Shown here: positions 33,107-39,737 of the stretch, piece after piece | Layout of the letters: the number at the start of each line of letters is the position of its first letter | Position numbering within the stretch: position 1 is the stretch's first letter | NCBI GenBank assembly: GCA_017632825.1 | Contig: JAGBQP010000042.1 | Span: 1-39,737, forward strand | DNA from: Prevotella sp. | GTDB taxonomy: Bacteria; Bacteroidota; Bacteroidia; Bacteroidales; Bacteroidaceae | Length of the DNA: 39,737 nt | Reading direction: 5' to 3' | The notes under the pieces: generated by a model | Database searches by the model: none | What the model saw: the letters and a program-made list of their open reading frames with translations, nothing else | What the model was told of the DNA's origin: nothing | Position numbers and translations under genes: made by a program

Positions 33107-34672
33107 ATGTCAAAGCAATTAGAAAAGATTAAGCAACTCATCGAAAAGCGTGAACAAGCACGTCTCGGTGGTGGAGAGAAAGCCATTCAAAAGCAACACG
33201 ATCGCGGTAAGTACACAGCTCGCGAGCGCATTGACATGCTGCTCGACGAAGGCTCTTTCGAAGAATACGATATGTTCAAGGAACATCGTTGCCACAATTT
33301 CGGCATGGAAAAGAAACAGTTCCCTGGTGATGGCGTGGTAGCTGGTAGTGGTACTATCGATGGTCGACTAGTCTTTGTGTTCGCACAGGACTTTACAGTG
33401 CATGCAGGTTCACTCTCTGAAACTATGAGTCAGAAGATTTGCAAAGTAATGGATATGGCTATGAAGATGGGCGCTCCCGTCATCGGTATCAATGACTCGG
33501 GTGGCGCACGTATTCAGGAGGGTATCAACTCACTGGCAGGTTTCGCTGAGATTTTCGAGCGTAACATCCTGGCTTCAGGCGTTATTCCCCAGATTAGCGG
33601 TATCTTCGGTCCCTGCGCTGGTGGCTCTGTTTACAGCCCCGCACTGACCGACTTCACGCTGATGATGGAGGGAACTTCCTATATGTTCCTCACTGGCCCT
33701 AAAGTAGTAAAAACTGTAACAGGCGAGGACATCGACCAAGAACATCTGGGAGGTGCATCGGTACACTCTACAAAATCGGGCGTAACACACTTTACGGCTA
33801 AGACTGAGGAAGAAGGCTTGCAGATGATTAAGACGCTGCTCAGTTACATTCCTTCAAACAACATGGAAATGGCTCCTCGTAAGGAGTGCACAGACCCCAT
33901 TAACCGCATGGAAGATGCGCTTAACGAGATTATTCCTGAGAATCCCAATGAGGCATACGATATGTATAAGGTTATCGGAGCAATTACCGATGGCGGTGAA
34001 TTCTTCGAGGTACAGCCTAAGTTTGCCAAGAATATCATTGTAGGATTTGCTCGTTTCAACGGTCAGAGCGTTGGTATCGTAGCTAACCAGCCCACCTGCT
34101 ATGCTGGCGTACTTGACGTGAACGCCAGCCGTAAGGGTGCACGTTTCGTACGTTTCTGCGACGCCTTCAACATCCCTATCGTGTCACTCGTGGATGTTCC
34201 GGGATTCCTGCCCGGTACAGGTCAAGAGTACAACGCCGTCATCCTGCACGGTGCACAGTTGCTCTACGCTTATGGTGAGGCAACAGTGCCCAAGATTACC
34301 GTCACACTGCGTAAGTCGTACGGTGGTTCTCACATCGTGATGGGCTCTAAGCAGCTCCACACCGACCTGAACTATGCATGGCCCTCTGCTGAGATTGCCG
34401 TGATGGGTGCTAGTGGTGCCGCTGCCGTGCTCTACGCCAAGGAAGCCAAGGCCAAGAAGGAGGCCGGCGAGGACGTCAAGGCATTCATCGCAGAGAAGGA
34501 GGACGAATACAACGAGCTCTTCGCCAACCCCTATCAGGCTGCCAAGTACGGTTACATTGATGATGTTATCGAGCCGCGTAACACTCGTTTCCGCATCTGC
34601 CGTGGTCTGGCACAGCTTGCTACCAAGCGTGATGCCCTGCCTGCTAAGAAGCATGGTAACATTCCTATGTAA
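33107..34672 (+). CDS. mmdA: Methylmalonyl-CoA decarboxylase alpha subunit / propionyl-CoA carboxylase beta (carboxyltransferase)
   Basis: A 521-aa crotonase-fold carboxyltransferase that moves CO2 between methylmalonyl-CoA and the biotin carrier. [21 protein letters not shown] opens the domain. The acyl-CoA oxyanion glycines are in [12 protein letters not shown] and [13 protein letters not shown]; the biotin-pocket glycines are in [13 protein letters not shown], followed by [14 protein letters not shown]. The length matches MmdA/PccB. The linked biotin carrier and OadG/MmdD-like small protein, and the absence of a biotin carboxylase gene, favour a decarboxylase over propionyl-CoA carboxylase. 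Confidence 0.95.
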   Translation: MSKQLEKIKQLIEKREQARLGGGEKAIQKQHDRGKYTARERIDMLLDEGSFEEYDMFKEHRCHNFGMEKKQFPGDGVVAGSGTIDGRLVFVFAQDFTVHAGSLSETMSQKICKVMDMAMKMGAPVIGINDSGGARIQEGINSLAGFAEIFERNILASGVIPQISGIFGPCAGGSVYSPALTDFTLMMEGTSYMFLTGPKVVKTVTGEDIDQEHLGGASVHSTKSGVTHFTAKTEEEGLQMIKTLLSYIPSNNMEMAPRKECTDPINRMEDALNEIIPENPNEAYDMYKVIGAITDGGEFFEVQPKFAKNIIVGFARFNGQSVGIVANQPTCYAGVLDVNASRKGARFVRFCDAFNIPIVSLVDVPGFLPGTGQEYNAVILHGAQLLYAYGEATVPKITVTLRKSYGGSHIVMGSKQLHTDLNYAWPSAEIAVMGASGAAAVLYAKEAKAKKEAGEDVKAFIAEKEDEYNELFANPYQAAKYGYIDDVIEPRNTRFRICRGLAQLATKRDALPAKKHGNIPM

Positions 34673-34680
34673 TTATCAAT

Positions 34681-34710
34681 TGTCAAATTGTAAATTGTCA
34701 AATTGTAAAT
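34681..34710. repeat. Perfect 15-bp tandem duplication between mmdA and the small subunit
   Basis: TGTCAAATTGTAAAT occurs twice with no gap (34681-34695 and 34696-34710), directly before the ATG of the small subunit gene, so it forms its leader. Confidence 0.85.
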
Positions 34711-34860
34711 ATGACTAACGAAGTTAATGCTGCCATTGCTCTTGCCCTGCACGAGCATCTGGGCAATAACGTACACGATGTGGAGACGGGCATCATCACT
34801 ATTTCCCAGCATCCCACACAGTGGAACGGCTATGCCCTCTCAATGACAGTGCGTCCCTAA
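34711..34860 (+). CDS. Small methylmalonyl-CoA decarboxylase subunit (OadG/MmdD C-terminal-like, epsilon type)
   Basis: A 49-aa ORF between mmdA and the biotin carrier. The product starts MTNEVNAAIALALHEHL and continues NNVHDVETGIITI, ending MTVRP. The AAIALALHxxL / HDxExGxITI pattern resembles the soluble C-terminal end of OadG/MmdD (gamma/delta) subunits. There is no N-terminal membrane helix, which recalls the small epsilon subunit described for the Veillonella enzyme, which itself resembles the delta C-terminus. It probably stabilises the complex. The next gene follows after 16 bases. The assignment rests on pattern recognition, without an alignment. Confidence 0.72.
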   Translation: MTNEVNAAIALALHEHLGNNVHDVETGIITISQHPTQWNGYALSMTVRP

Positions 34861-34876
34861 ATCACAATTAAATCGT

Positions 34877-35311
34877 ATGAAACAGTACAAGTATACTATC
34901 AACGGAAACAAATACGAAGTAGCTATCGGCGACATCGTGGACAATATCGCCACACTCACCGTCAACGGCGAGGAATTCAAGGTGGAGATGGAGCGTGAAC
35001 CGGAGCCCGAAAAGAAGAAACCCATAGTTCGTCCGGCTGCAGCTGCCGCTGCTCCCGCAAATGACGGTGCAGCAGCTGCAGGTGCTGCTGTCAACAAGGC
35101 AAATGCCGTAAAGGCTCCCCTGCCCGGTGTCATCACCGATATCCTCGTAGAGGTTGGTCAGGAAGTCAGTGCAGGCGACAACATCATCGTGCTGGAGGCT
35201 ATGAAGATGGCCAACAACCTGCAGGCAGAGAAGAGCGGTAAGGTAACGGCCATCTGTGTCACCGTAGGTCAAAGTGTTATGGAAGACGAGTCACTAGTTG
35301 TCATCGAGTAG
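34877..35311 (+). CDS. mmdC: Biotin carrier subunit of methylmalonyl-CoA decarboxylase
   Basis: A 144-aa biotinyl protein. The N-terminal ~45 residues (YTINGNKYEVAIGDI) form an OadA-tail-like beta domain. An Ala/Pro-rich flexible linker follows (about 55-75). The C-terminal biotinyl domain is about 76-144 with VLEAMKMANNL, the lysine of AMKM being the biotin site. It shuttles CO2 from MmdA to the membrane beta subunit. A terminator follows directly, so it is the last gene of the operon. Confidence 0.94.
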   Translation: MKQYKYTINGNKYEVAIGDIVDNIATLTVNGEEFKVEMEREPEPEKKKPIVRPAAAAAAPANDGAAAAGAAVNKANAVKAPLPGVITDILVEVGQEVSAGDNIIVLEAMKMANNLQAEKSGKVTAICVTVGQSVMEDESLVVIE

Positions 35312-35342
35312 AAAGAATAGCTACACAGACAATACGAAAAAA

Positions 35343-35378
35343 AGATTCCGGCAGTATGAGTTGTCGGACTCTTTTTTT
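35343..35378 (+). terminator. Terminator of the methylmalonyl-CoA operon
   Basis: AGATTCCGGCA (35343-35353) pairs with TGTCGGACTCT (35362-35372) with one mismatch and one wobble, followed by a T-run. Confidence 0.8.
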
Positions 35379-35485
35379 ATGTTTAAATACATACACTTAT
35401 GACTACGATATCCATAAAAGCGTTAATCCTTGTTAAATATGTGGCCTGTAAAAGAGCATGTCACACGACTCTCGACTAAAATGTG

Positions 35486-35493
35486 TAACTTTG
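35486..35493 (+). promoter_or_regulatory. -7 promoter box of rplU-rpmA
   Basis: TAACTTTG lies about 90 bases upstream of the rplU ATG. The leader carries a short CCGC-CTC-GCGG hairpin near 35545-35555 and complementary GGGG / CCCC tracts. Confidence 0.6.
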
Positions 35494-35582
35494 CACCCCG
35501 TTAGAGTCCGTTGGGGCAGAGTCAAGTGTGTACGAACGTGCGCCGCCTCGCGGAAAAACCCCTAAAATACAAACAAAGCAAA

Positions 35583-35900
35583 ATGTACGCAATTGTAGAA
35601 ATTCAGGGTCAGCAGTTCAAGGCCGAGCAGGGCAAGAAGCTCTTCGTCCACCACATCAAGGACGTGGAAGCCGGCAAGACTGTTGAATTTGAGAAAGTAC
35701 TGCTCGTAGATGCTGACGGTGCAGTGAAGGTAGGTGCTCCCACCGTAGATGGAGCAAAGGTAGTTTGTGAAGTTGTTAATCCGCTGGTAAAAGGCGACAA
35801 GGTGATTGTCTTCAAGATGAAGCGCCGCAAGGACTCTCGTTCTCGTAACGGTCACCGTGAGCAGTTCACAGAATTGGTAATTAAATCAGTAATCGCTTAA
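35583..35900 (+). CDS. rplU: 50S ribosomal protein L21 (bL21)
   Basis: A 105-aa ribosomal protein beginning [20 protein letters not shown], the standard bL21 N-terminus, and ending with the basic [22 protein letters not shown] region that contacts 23S rRNA. The open frame extends upstream to 35511, but that part lies in the leader; the Met at 35583 gives the normal family length. rpmA follows after 21 bases with a GGAGG-like stretch, a rather strong ribosome-binding sequence for this group. Confidence 0.97.
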   Translation: MYAIVEIQGQQFKAEQGKKLFVHHIKDVEAGKTVEFEKVLLVDADGAVKVGAPTVDGAKVVCEVVNPLVKGDKVIVFKMKRRKDSRSRNGHREQFTELVIKSVIA

Positions 35901-35921
35901 AACCGTAGGAGGACTCAAATT

Positions 35922-36185
35922 ATGGCACATAAGAAAGGTGTAGGTAGTTCTAAGAACGGTCGCGAGTCAGCAGCTCAGCGACTGGGTATCAAGATTTTTG
36001 GCGGTCAGCAGTGCGTTGCTGGAAACATCATTGTTCGTCAGCGTGGCACAAAGCACAATCCCGGCAACAACGTAGCTATCGGTAAGGACGACACGCTGTA
36101 TGCACTTGTTGATGGAACTGTACAGTTCCACAAAGGTAAGCGCGACAAGAGCGTCGTTTCTGTTGTTCCTAACGCTGAAGCTTAA
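35922..36185 (+). CDS. rpmA: 50S ribosomal protein L27 (bL27)
   Basis: An 87-aa ribosomal protein. It begins [20 protein letters not shown], without the N-terminal extension that needs processing in Firmicutes, so its tail can reach the peptidyl-transferase centre directly. [23 protein letters not shown] is the family block. It is co-transcribed with rplU, as in most bacteria. Confidence 0.97.
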   Translation: MAHKKGVGSSKNGRESAAQRLGIKIFGGQQCVAGNIIVRQRGTKHNPGNNVAIGKDDTLYALVDGTVQFHKGKRDKSVVSVVPNAEA

Positions 36186-36223
36186 GTAAACAACAAACAA
36201 ATAATTTATTCCAAACACAAGAT

Positions 36224-36260
36224 AATCCCGTATCTCCTTAGAGATGCGGGATTCTTGCTT
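36224..36260 (+). terminator. Terminator of rplU-rpmA
   Basis: AATCCCGTATCTC (36224-36236) pairs with GAGATGCGGGATT (36241-36253), one wobble, around a CTTA loop, followed by a T-rich flank. The rest of the gap to 36332 shows nothing. Confidence 0.85.
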
Positions 36261-36332
36261 TTATGCGTTTGTTATTCTTATGTTCTCAAAAAGAAGTGGA
36301 TGAGGACAGATCCTCACCCACCCTTGTTGTAT

Positions 36333-38081
36333 TTAGAGCTTCAGGTCCTTCTTCAGGGCTTCAATCTTCAAGTCGGCAGCTTTCGAGCAGCGCTCATAGT
36401 CGGCAGCGGACTTGAACGACGGGTCTTTCACCTCCGTATAGAACTTAATCTTAGGCTCGGTACCCGAGGGACGCACACTGACCTTTGTACCGTCCTCGCA
36501 GAACCACTGAAGAACGTTTGAGGTGTCAGGCATGTCAAGCTTCTCGACACTGCCATCGGCTTTCTTCGCCTCCAACGTCTTATAGTCCTTACAGAGCACT
36601 ACCTTCGAACCACCCAGCGTCTGAGGCGGGTTGTTACGGAAGTCAGTCATCATCTGCTTGATTTCGTCAGCACCGCTCTTGCCCGGACGTACCACGTTGA
36701 TGGTCACCTCCTTCGAGAAGCCATACTCAGCGTAGATATTCATCAGCAGGTCGTAGAGTGTCATACCGTTGTCACGGGCCCAAGCGGCAATCTCACAGAT
36801 AAGGCAGATGGAAGCTGGGGAGTCCTTGTCGCGTACCTTATCGAATGGCAGGAATCCGAACGACTCCTCACCGCCACCGATGTACTTCTTCTTGCCCTCA
36901 TTGACACGAATCTCGTTGGCAATCCACTTGAAGCCCGTGTAGCAGTCGCTGTAGTCCACACCGTTCTTCTTGGCAATCTCGGCAATGACCTCGGTGGTCA
37001 CAATGGTTTTCACCAGGAACTCGTTGCCTTTGAGCTGACCAAGTTTCTTTTTATTGGCTATGATATACCAAGAGAACATCATACATGTCTGATTACCGTT
37101 TAGAATTTCCCACTCCCCTTTCGAGTTTCGGCAGACTATAGCCAGACGATCGGCATCTGGGTCAGAGGCAATGACAAGGTCTGCATTCAGTTTTGTACCA
37201 AGCTTCATGCCTAAAGTCATCGCCTCAGCATTTTCGGGGTTAGGACTGACTACTGTGGGGAAATTACCATCAATAACCATCTGCTCAGGTACCACGTGGA
37301 TATTTTGGAATCCCCATGAGCGCAAAGCCATAGGAATGATAACGCGACCGGTTCCATGCATCGGTGAATAAACGATGTTCAAGTCTTTCTGGCGAAGAAT
37401 GACGTCCTGGTCAACCATTGCTTCTTTAACAGCCTGAATGTAATCCCAGTCCATTTCACCACCAATGGGAATTATGAGGTCTTTATTACCTTCAAATTTT
37501 ACATCTTCTATTTTAACCAGATTAACTTCATCAATAATACCCTTATCGTGTGGCGCCAAAACTTGAGCGCCATCGTCCCAGTAAGCTTTGTAACCATTAT
37601 ACTCTCGTGGATTATGACTGGCAGTGACATTTACACCAGCTTGACAGCCCAATTGACGGATAGCAAAAGATATTTCAGGCGTAGGTCGCAGGCTCTCAAA
37701 GAGATATACTTTAATTCCGTTCGCAGAGAAAATATCTGCTACAGTTTCAGCGAACATACGGCCGTTGTTGCGGCAGTCATGTCCGACAACTACAGCAGGC
37801 TGCATATTGGGAAAAGCCTTATTGATATAGTTGGCAAAACCCTGTGTTGCCATACCAACAATATACTTGTTCATGCGATTGGTGCCTGCACCCATGATAC
37901 CACGTAGACCTCCGGTTCCGAACTCAAGATTCTGATAAAAAGCATCAATTAGGTCGGTCTTATCGGGATTGTCAAGCATTGCCTGAACTTCCTTTCGTGT
38001 CTCCTCGTCAAAGGCTGGAGAGAGCCATACTTTTGCTTGTGCCTCGCATTGGGCAATAAGTTGTGTGTTATTTTCCATCAT
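36333..38081 (-). CDS. Phosphohexomutase (phosphoglucomutase/phosphomannomutase, PgcA-type)
   Basis: A 582-aa four-domain alpha-D-phosphohexomutase that moves phosphate between C1 and C6 of glucose or mannose. FGTGGLRGIMGAGTNRMN is the N-terminal block, the phospho-serine loop is TASHNPREYNGYKAY (S155), the metal loop is DPDADRLAI, the sugar-specificity loop is GGEESFGF and the phosphate-binding loop near the C-terminus is VRPSGTEPKIKFY. The length matches long PgcA-like mutases. With manA it could serve mannose use and nucleotide-sugar supply. Confidence 0.94.
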   Translation of the reverse strand: MMENNTQLIAQCEAQAKVWLSPAFDEETRKEVQAMLDNPDKTDLIDAFYQNLEFGTGGLRGIMGAGTNRMNKYIVGMATQGFANYINKAFPNMQPAVVVGHDCRNNGRMFAETVADIFSANGIKVYLFESLRPTPEISFAIRQLGCQAGVNVTASHNPREYNGYKAYWDDGAQVLAPHDKGIIDEVNLVKIEDVKFEGNKDLIIPIGGEMDWDYIQAVKEAMVDQDVILRQKDLNIVYSPMHGTGRVIIPMALRSWGFQNIHVVPEQMVIDGNFPTVVSPNPENAEAMTLGMKLGTKLNADLVIASDPDADRLAIVCRNSKGEWEILNGNQTCMMFSWYIIANKKKLGQLKGNEFLVKTIVTTEVIAEIAKKNGVDYSDCYTGFKWIANEIRVNEGKKKYIGGGEESFGFLPFDKVRDKDSPASICLICEIAAWARDNGMTLYDLLMNIYAEYGFSKEVTINVVRPGKSGADEIKQMMTDFRNNPPQTLGGSKVVLCKDYKTLEAKKADGSVEKLDMPDTSNVLQWFCEDGTKVSVRPSGTEPKIKFYTEVKDPSFKSAADYERCSKAADLKIEALKKDLKL

Positions 38082-38115
38082 GCTTTAAGTAAATTAGGTT
38101 CAACGTATTCTTTCA

Positions 38116-38123
38116 CAAAGATA
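38116..38123 (-). promoter_or_regulatory. -7 promoter box of the phosphohexomutase gene
   Basis: TATCTTTG on the - strand, 35 bases upstream of the ATG at 38081. No convincing -33 element is seen. Confidence 0.55.
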
Positions 38124-38194
38124 CGAATAAATATGGAAATATATATGGTACGACGCTGATTTTTTGTTTTTTTAGCAAACTGAAAGCCTAGAAA

Positions 38195-38226
38195 TTTGTG
38201 TATTACTAGATTTTTACCTACCTTTG
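38195..38226 (+). promoter_or_regulatory. Consensus promoter of the cytidine deaminase gene
   Basis: -33 TTTG (38195-38198) and -7 TACCTTTG (38219-38226) are 20 bases apart, and the ATG follows 21 bases after the box. Confidence 0.8.
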
Positions 38227-38247
38227 TAACATATTTATTACTAACCT

Positions 38248-38721
38248 ATGGAAAAACTCGTACTTAAATCAACGATAACAGTCTGTCAAATGGAAGAATT
38301 GACAGCTGAAGAACGACATCTTGTGGAATTGGCCATCGAGGCTACTAGTCGCAGCTATGCGCCCTATTCTCACTTTCGGGTTGGTTCGGCTGTACGTCTT
38401 CAGAATGGTGTAGAAATAATTGGCTGTAATCAGGAAAATGCCGCATATCCTTCGGGTCTTTGTGCTGAACGCACGGCTTTGTTTACTGCTGGTGCACAGT
38501 ATCCAGACGAGCCTGTTACTATGTTGTCAATAGCGGCACGTGGTACTGACGGAGAACTTGTTGACATACCAGTCGGTCCTTGTGGCGCTTGTCGGCAAGT
38601 CATTATAGAGAGTGAAACGCGCTCGCATGATAAGATGCGCATCCTGTTGTATGGTAGGAAATTCGTCTATGTGATTGATGGTATTGGTTCGCTCATGCCT
38701 CTTTCATTTACAGAATTCTAA
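38248..38721 (+). CDS. cdd: Cytidine deaminase
   Basis: A 157-aa zinc enzyme that converts cytidine and deoxycytidine to uridine forms in pyrimidine salvage. The zinc/catalytic motif is GLCAERTALF (Cys ligand, catalytic Glu) with PCGACRQV supplying the other two cysteines. SRSYAPYSHFRVGSAV is the substrate-binding start of the fold. An N-terminal ~20-residue extension precedes it, making the protein slightly longer than the ~130-aa tetrameric class. It is monocistronic. Confidence 0.96.
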   Translation: MEKLVLKSTITVCQMEELTAEERHLVELAIEATSRSYAPYSHFRVGSAVRLQNGVEIIGCNQENAAYPSGLCAERTALFTAGAQYPDEPVTMLSIAARGTDGELVDIPVGPCGACRQVIIESETRSHDKMRILLYGRKFVYVIDGIGSLMPLSFTEF

Positions 38722-38741
38722 CAAAAAAACTAGGTTATTTC

Positions 38742-39737
38742 TTAATAGCATCCTTTCCCCTGAGCCGTTGATAAAGAGTCAAGACGGAAGTCATAGTAGA
38801 GGTTTTCTTCGTCGATGTTGACGAAATGCTCCTTTCCTTGAATAGAGTCTTTAGGCGTTTCCCACATAATGTGTCGGAAACTGATAGTATCATCTTCTAT
38901 CTTAGGGGTACGTAACAGACAGTTCTCAAACACATAATTCATAGTGGCGCTGCTGTCTGGTTGCTCACCCATCAGAACGTCATCGGAATAACCCGTTAAA
39001 ATGCTGTTACGGCAAACAATACTGACATCGCCTTTTGATACGAAATGTAAGGCAGCACCACGATCGGCGGAGAATGGATAGAATTGTGCCAACGTGCAAT
39101 AATCTATCACACAGTTACCACCATAAACAATGAGACAATCACCAAGTGTGTTTGTCAGTTGGCAATGATCAAAAGCCACGTTGCTATGGTAGCTCACAAG
39201 TCCGTGTCCCTTGATGTTATGAACTGTACAATATGACATTTGCAAACGCAAATCGTTTGTGTCGATTGTAGCAGAGTCTGCCAAGAAAATTCCAGTCATA
39301 GCATTGCGTATCTCGGTATTGAAAAGGGAATTGCCAGTCGACGATGGCGCAAACCAAAGACCGCGCCACTGTCCGCTGACACGATCGTACGGCAAATATG
39401 GAAACATGCGATCTAAACGGTCGCCACGAAACACACAGTCTTTTGTCTTTAGTTGTCCATAAATATCAATGCCGGCTCCATCATGAAAGTAAAGGGTTGT
39501 ATTGCATAACGTCAATACGGCACCACTATTGACACGCAATCCATTACCATATATAATAATAGGTATACGCGTGTCAATGATTGTATCACGACAGATAACC
39601 AAGTCAGTTAATTTGATAGCATCCCACGTCCAAGCTAGCAGCCGAACCTTTTGTTCTACCCCACTCTCAAGCTGAAATAGCAAGTCATCAATAACAAGCT
39701 GCGGTTCTGATTGATGGCTTTCGGGGGCCGTTAGTTC
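38742..39737 (-). CDS. Right-handed parallel beta-helix surface protein (5' partial)
   Basis: The - strand frame is open from the window edge to a stop at 38742; the TTG near 39683 is internal, since codons continue upstream (ELTAPESHQSEPQLVIDD). About 331 residues are visible. Repeated short strands with stacked asparagines and hydrophobics (TLCNTTLYFHDGAGIDIYGQ, NVAFDHCQLTN, NCVIDYCTLAQ, CRNSILTG) indicate a beta-helix, as in Bacteroidetes surface lipoproteins with NosD-like repeats. The signal peptide or lipobox would be outside the window. The function is unknown; polysaccharide binding or lyase activity is possible but no catalytic motif is seen. Confidence 0.8.
   Translation of the reverse strand, partial: ELTAPESHQSEPQLVIDDLLFQLESGVEQKVRLLAWTWDAIKLTDLVICRDTIIDTRIPIIIYGNGLRVNSGAVLTLCNTTLYFHDGAGIDIYGQLKTKDCVFRGDRLDRMFPYLPYDRVSGQWRGLWFAPSSTGNSLFNTEIRNAMTGIFLADSATIDTNDLRLQMSYCTVHNIKGHGLVSYHSNVAFDHCQLTNTLGDCLIVYGGNCVIDYCTLAQFYPFSADRGAALHFVSKGDVSIVCRNSILTGYSDDVLMGEQPDSSATMNYVFENCLLRTPKIEDDTISFRHIMWETPKDSIQGKEHFVNIDEENLYYDFRLDSLSTAQGKGCY

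Noticed and set aside
33107..34672. Acetyl- or propionyl-CoA carboxylase subunit of an ATP-dependent complex
   Set aside because: No biotin carboxylase gene is linked, and the neighbours match a decarboxylase set.

Overview
The window looks like a chromosomal piece of a Bacteroidales bacterium, most likely Prevotella or a close relative (Xylanibacter/Segatella type). The evidence is of four kinds. Many genes are preceded by the Bacteroidetes promoter form (-33 TTTG-like, -7 TAnnTTTG). Leaders are A-rich with no strong Shine-Dalgarno. The families are typical: two TonB-type outer-membrane proteins, a CarboxypepD-reg barrel protein, DUF4301, Rho with a long insertion, and a methylmalonyl-CoA decarboxylase set. 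There is also a hemicellulose esterase/glycosidase locus. GC content looks near 45-50 percent by eye. The species is inference.

Region by region. 1-2817 (+): the end of an unknown gene, an RluA-type pseudouridine synthase, a 52-residue membrane microprotein and an FAD-dependent dehydrogenase, tightly packed. 2885-11712: a plant-polysaccharide locus. A two-domain secreted esterase lies on the + strand. Facing it on the - strand is a run of transporter (bile acid:Na+ symporter family), GH3, GH43 and CE1-type esterase, followed by a YqhD-like alcohol dehydrogenase. It has no SusC/SusD pair. 11776-14673 (-): a large outer-membrane barrel protein. 14856-19479: a cytidylate-kinase-like protein, DUF4301, and a RelA/SpoT-type protein whose hydrolase site looks dead. 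19614-21373 (-): mannose-6-phosphate isomerase and a secreted protein of unknown function. 21455-21628 (-): two identical tRNA-Asp genes with their own promoter and terminator. 21703-26688 (-): an overlapping housekeeping run, engB, ABC-F, recR, membrane protein, GT2 and GNAT. 26842-28836 (+): rho. 28964-32550: a TonB-dependent receptor divergent from a LuxR-type regulator with a His-Pro-Met heptad leader, separated by about 550 bases of mostly non-coding DNA. 32652-35311 (+): the methylmalonyl-CoA epimerase/decarboxylase operon of the propionate (succinate) pathway. 35583-36185 (+): rplU-rpmA. 36333-38081 (-): phosphohexomutase. 38248-38721 (+): cytidine deaminase. 38742-39737 (-): the 3' part of a beta-helix surface protein.

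Most of the window is ordinary core genome. The least explained items are these: the 4 x 7-residue His-Pro repeat in front of a pseudo-receiver regulator beside a TonB receptor; a 21-bp-period repeat built on ACTCCATGAGT that occurs at two distant intergenic sites; a symporter of the bile-acid family leading a feruloyl-esterase/glycosidase operon; and a 49-residue protein resembling the OadG/MmdD tail in a decarboxylase operon with no adjacent membrane beta subunit.
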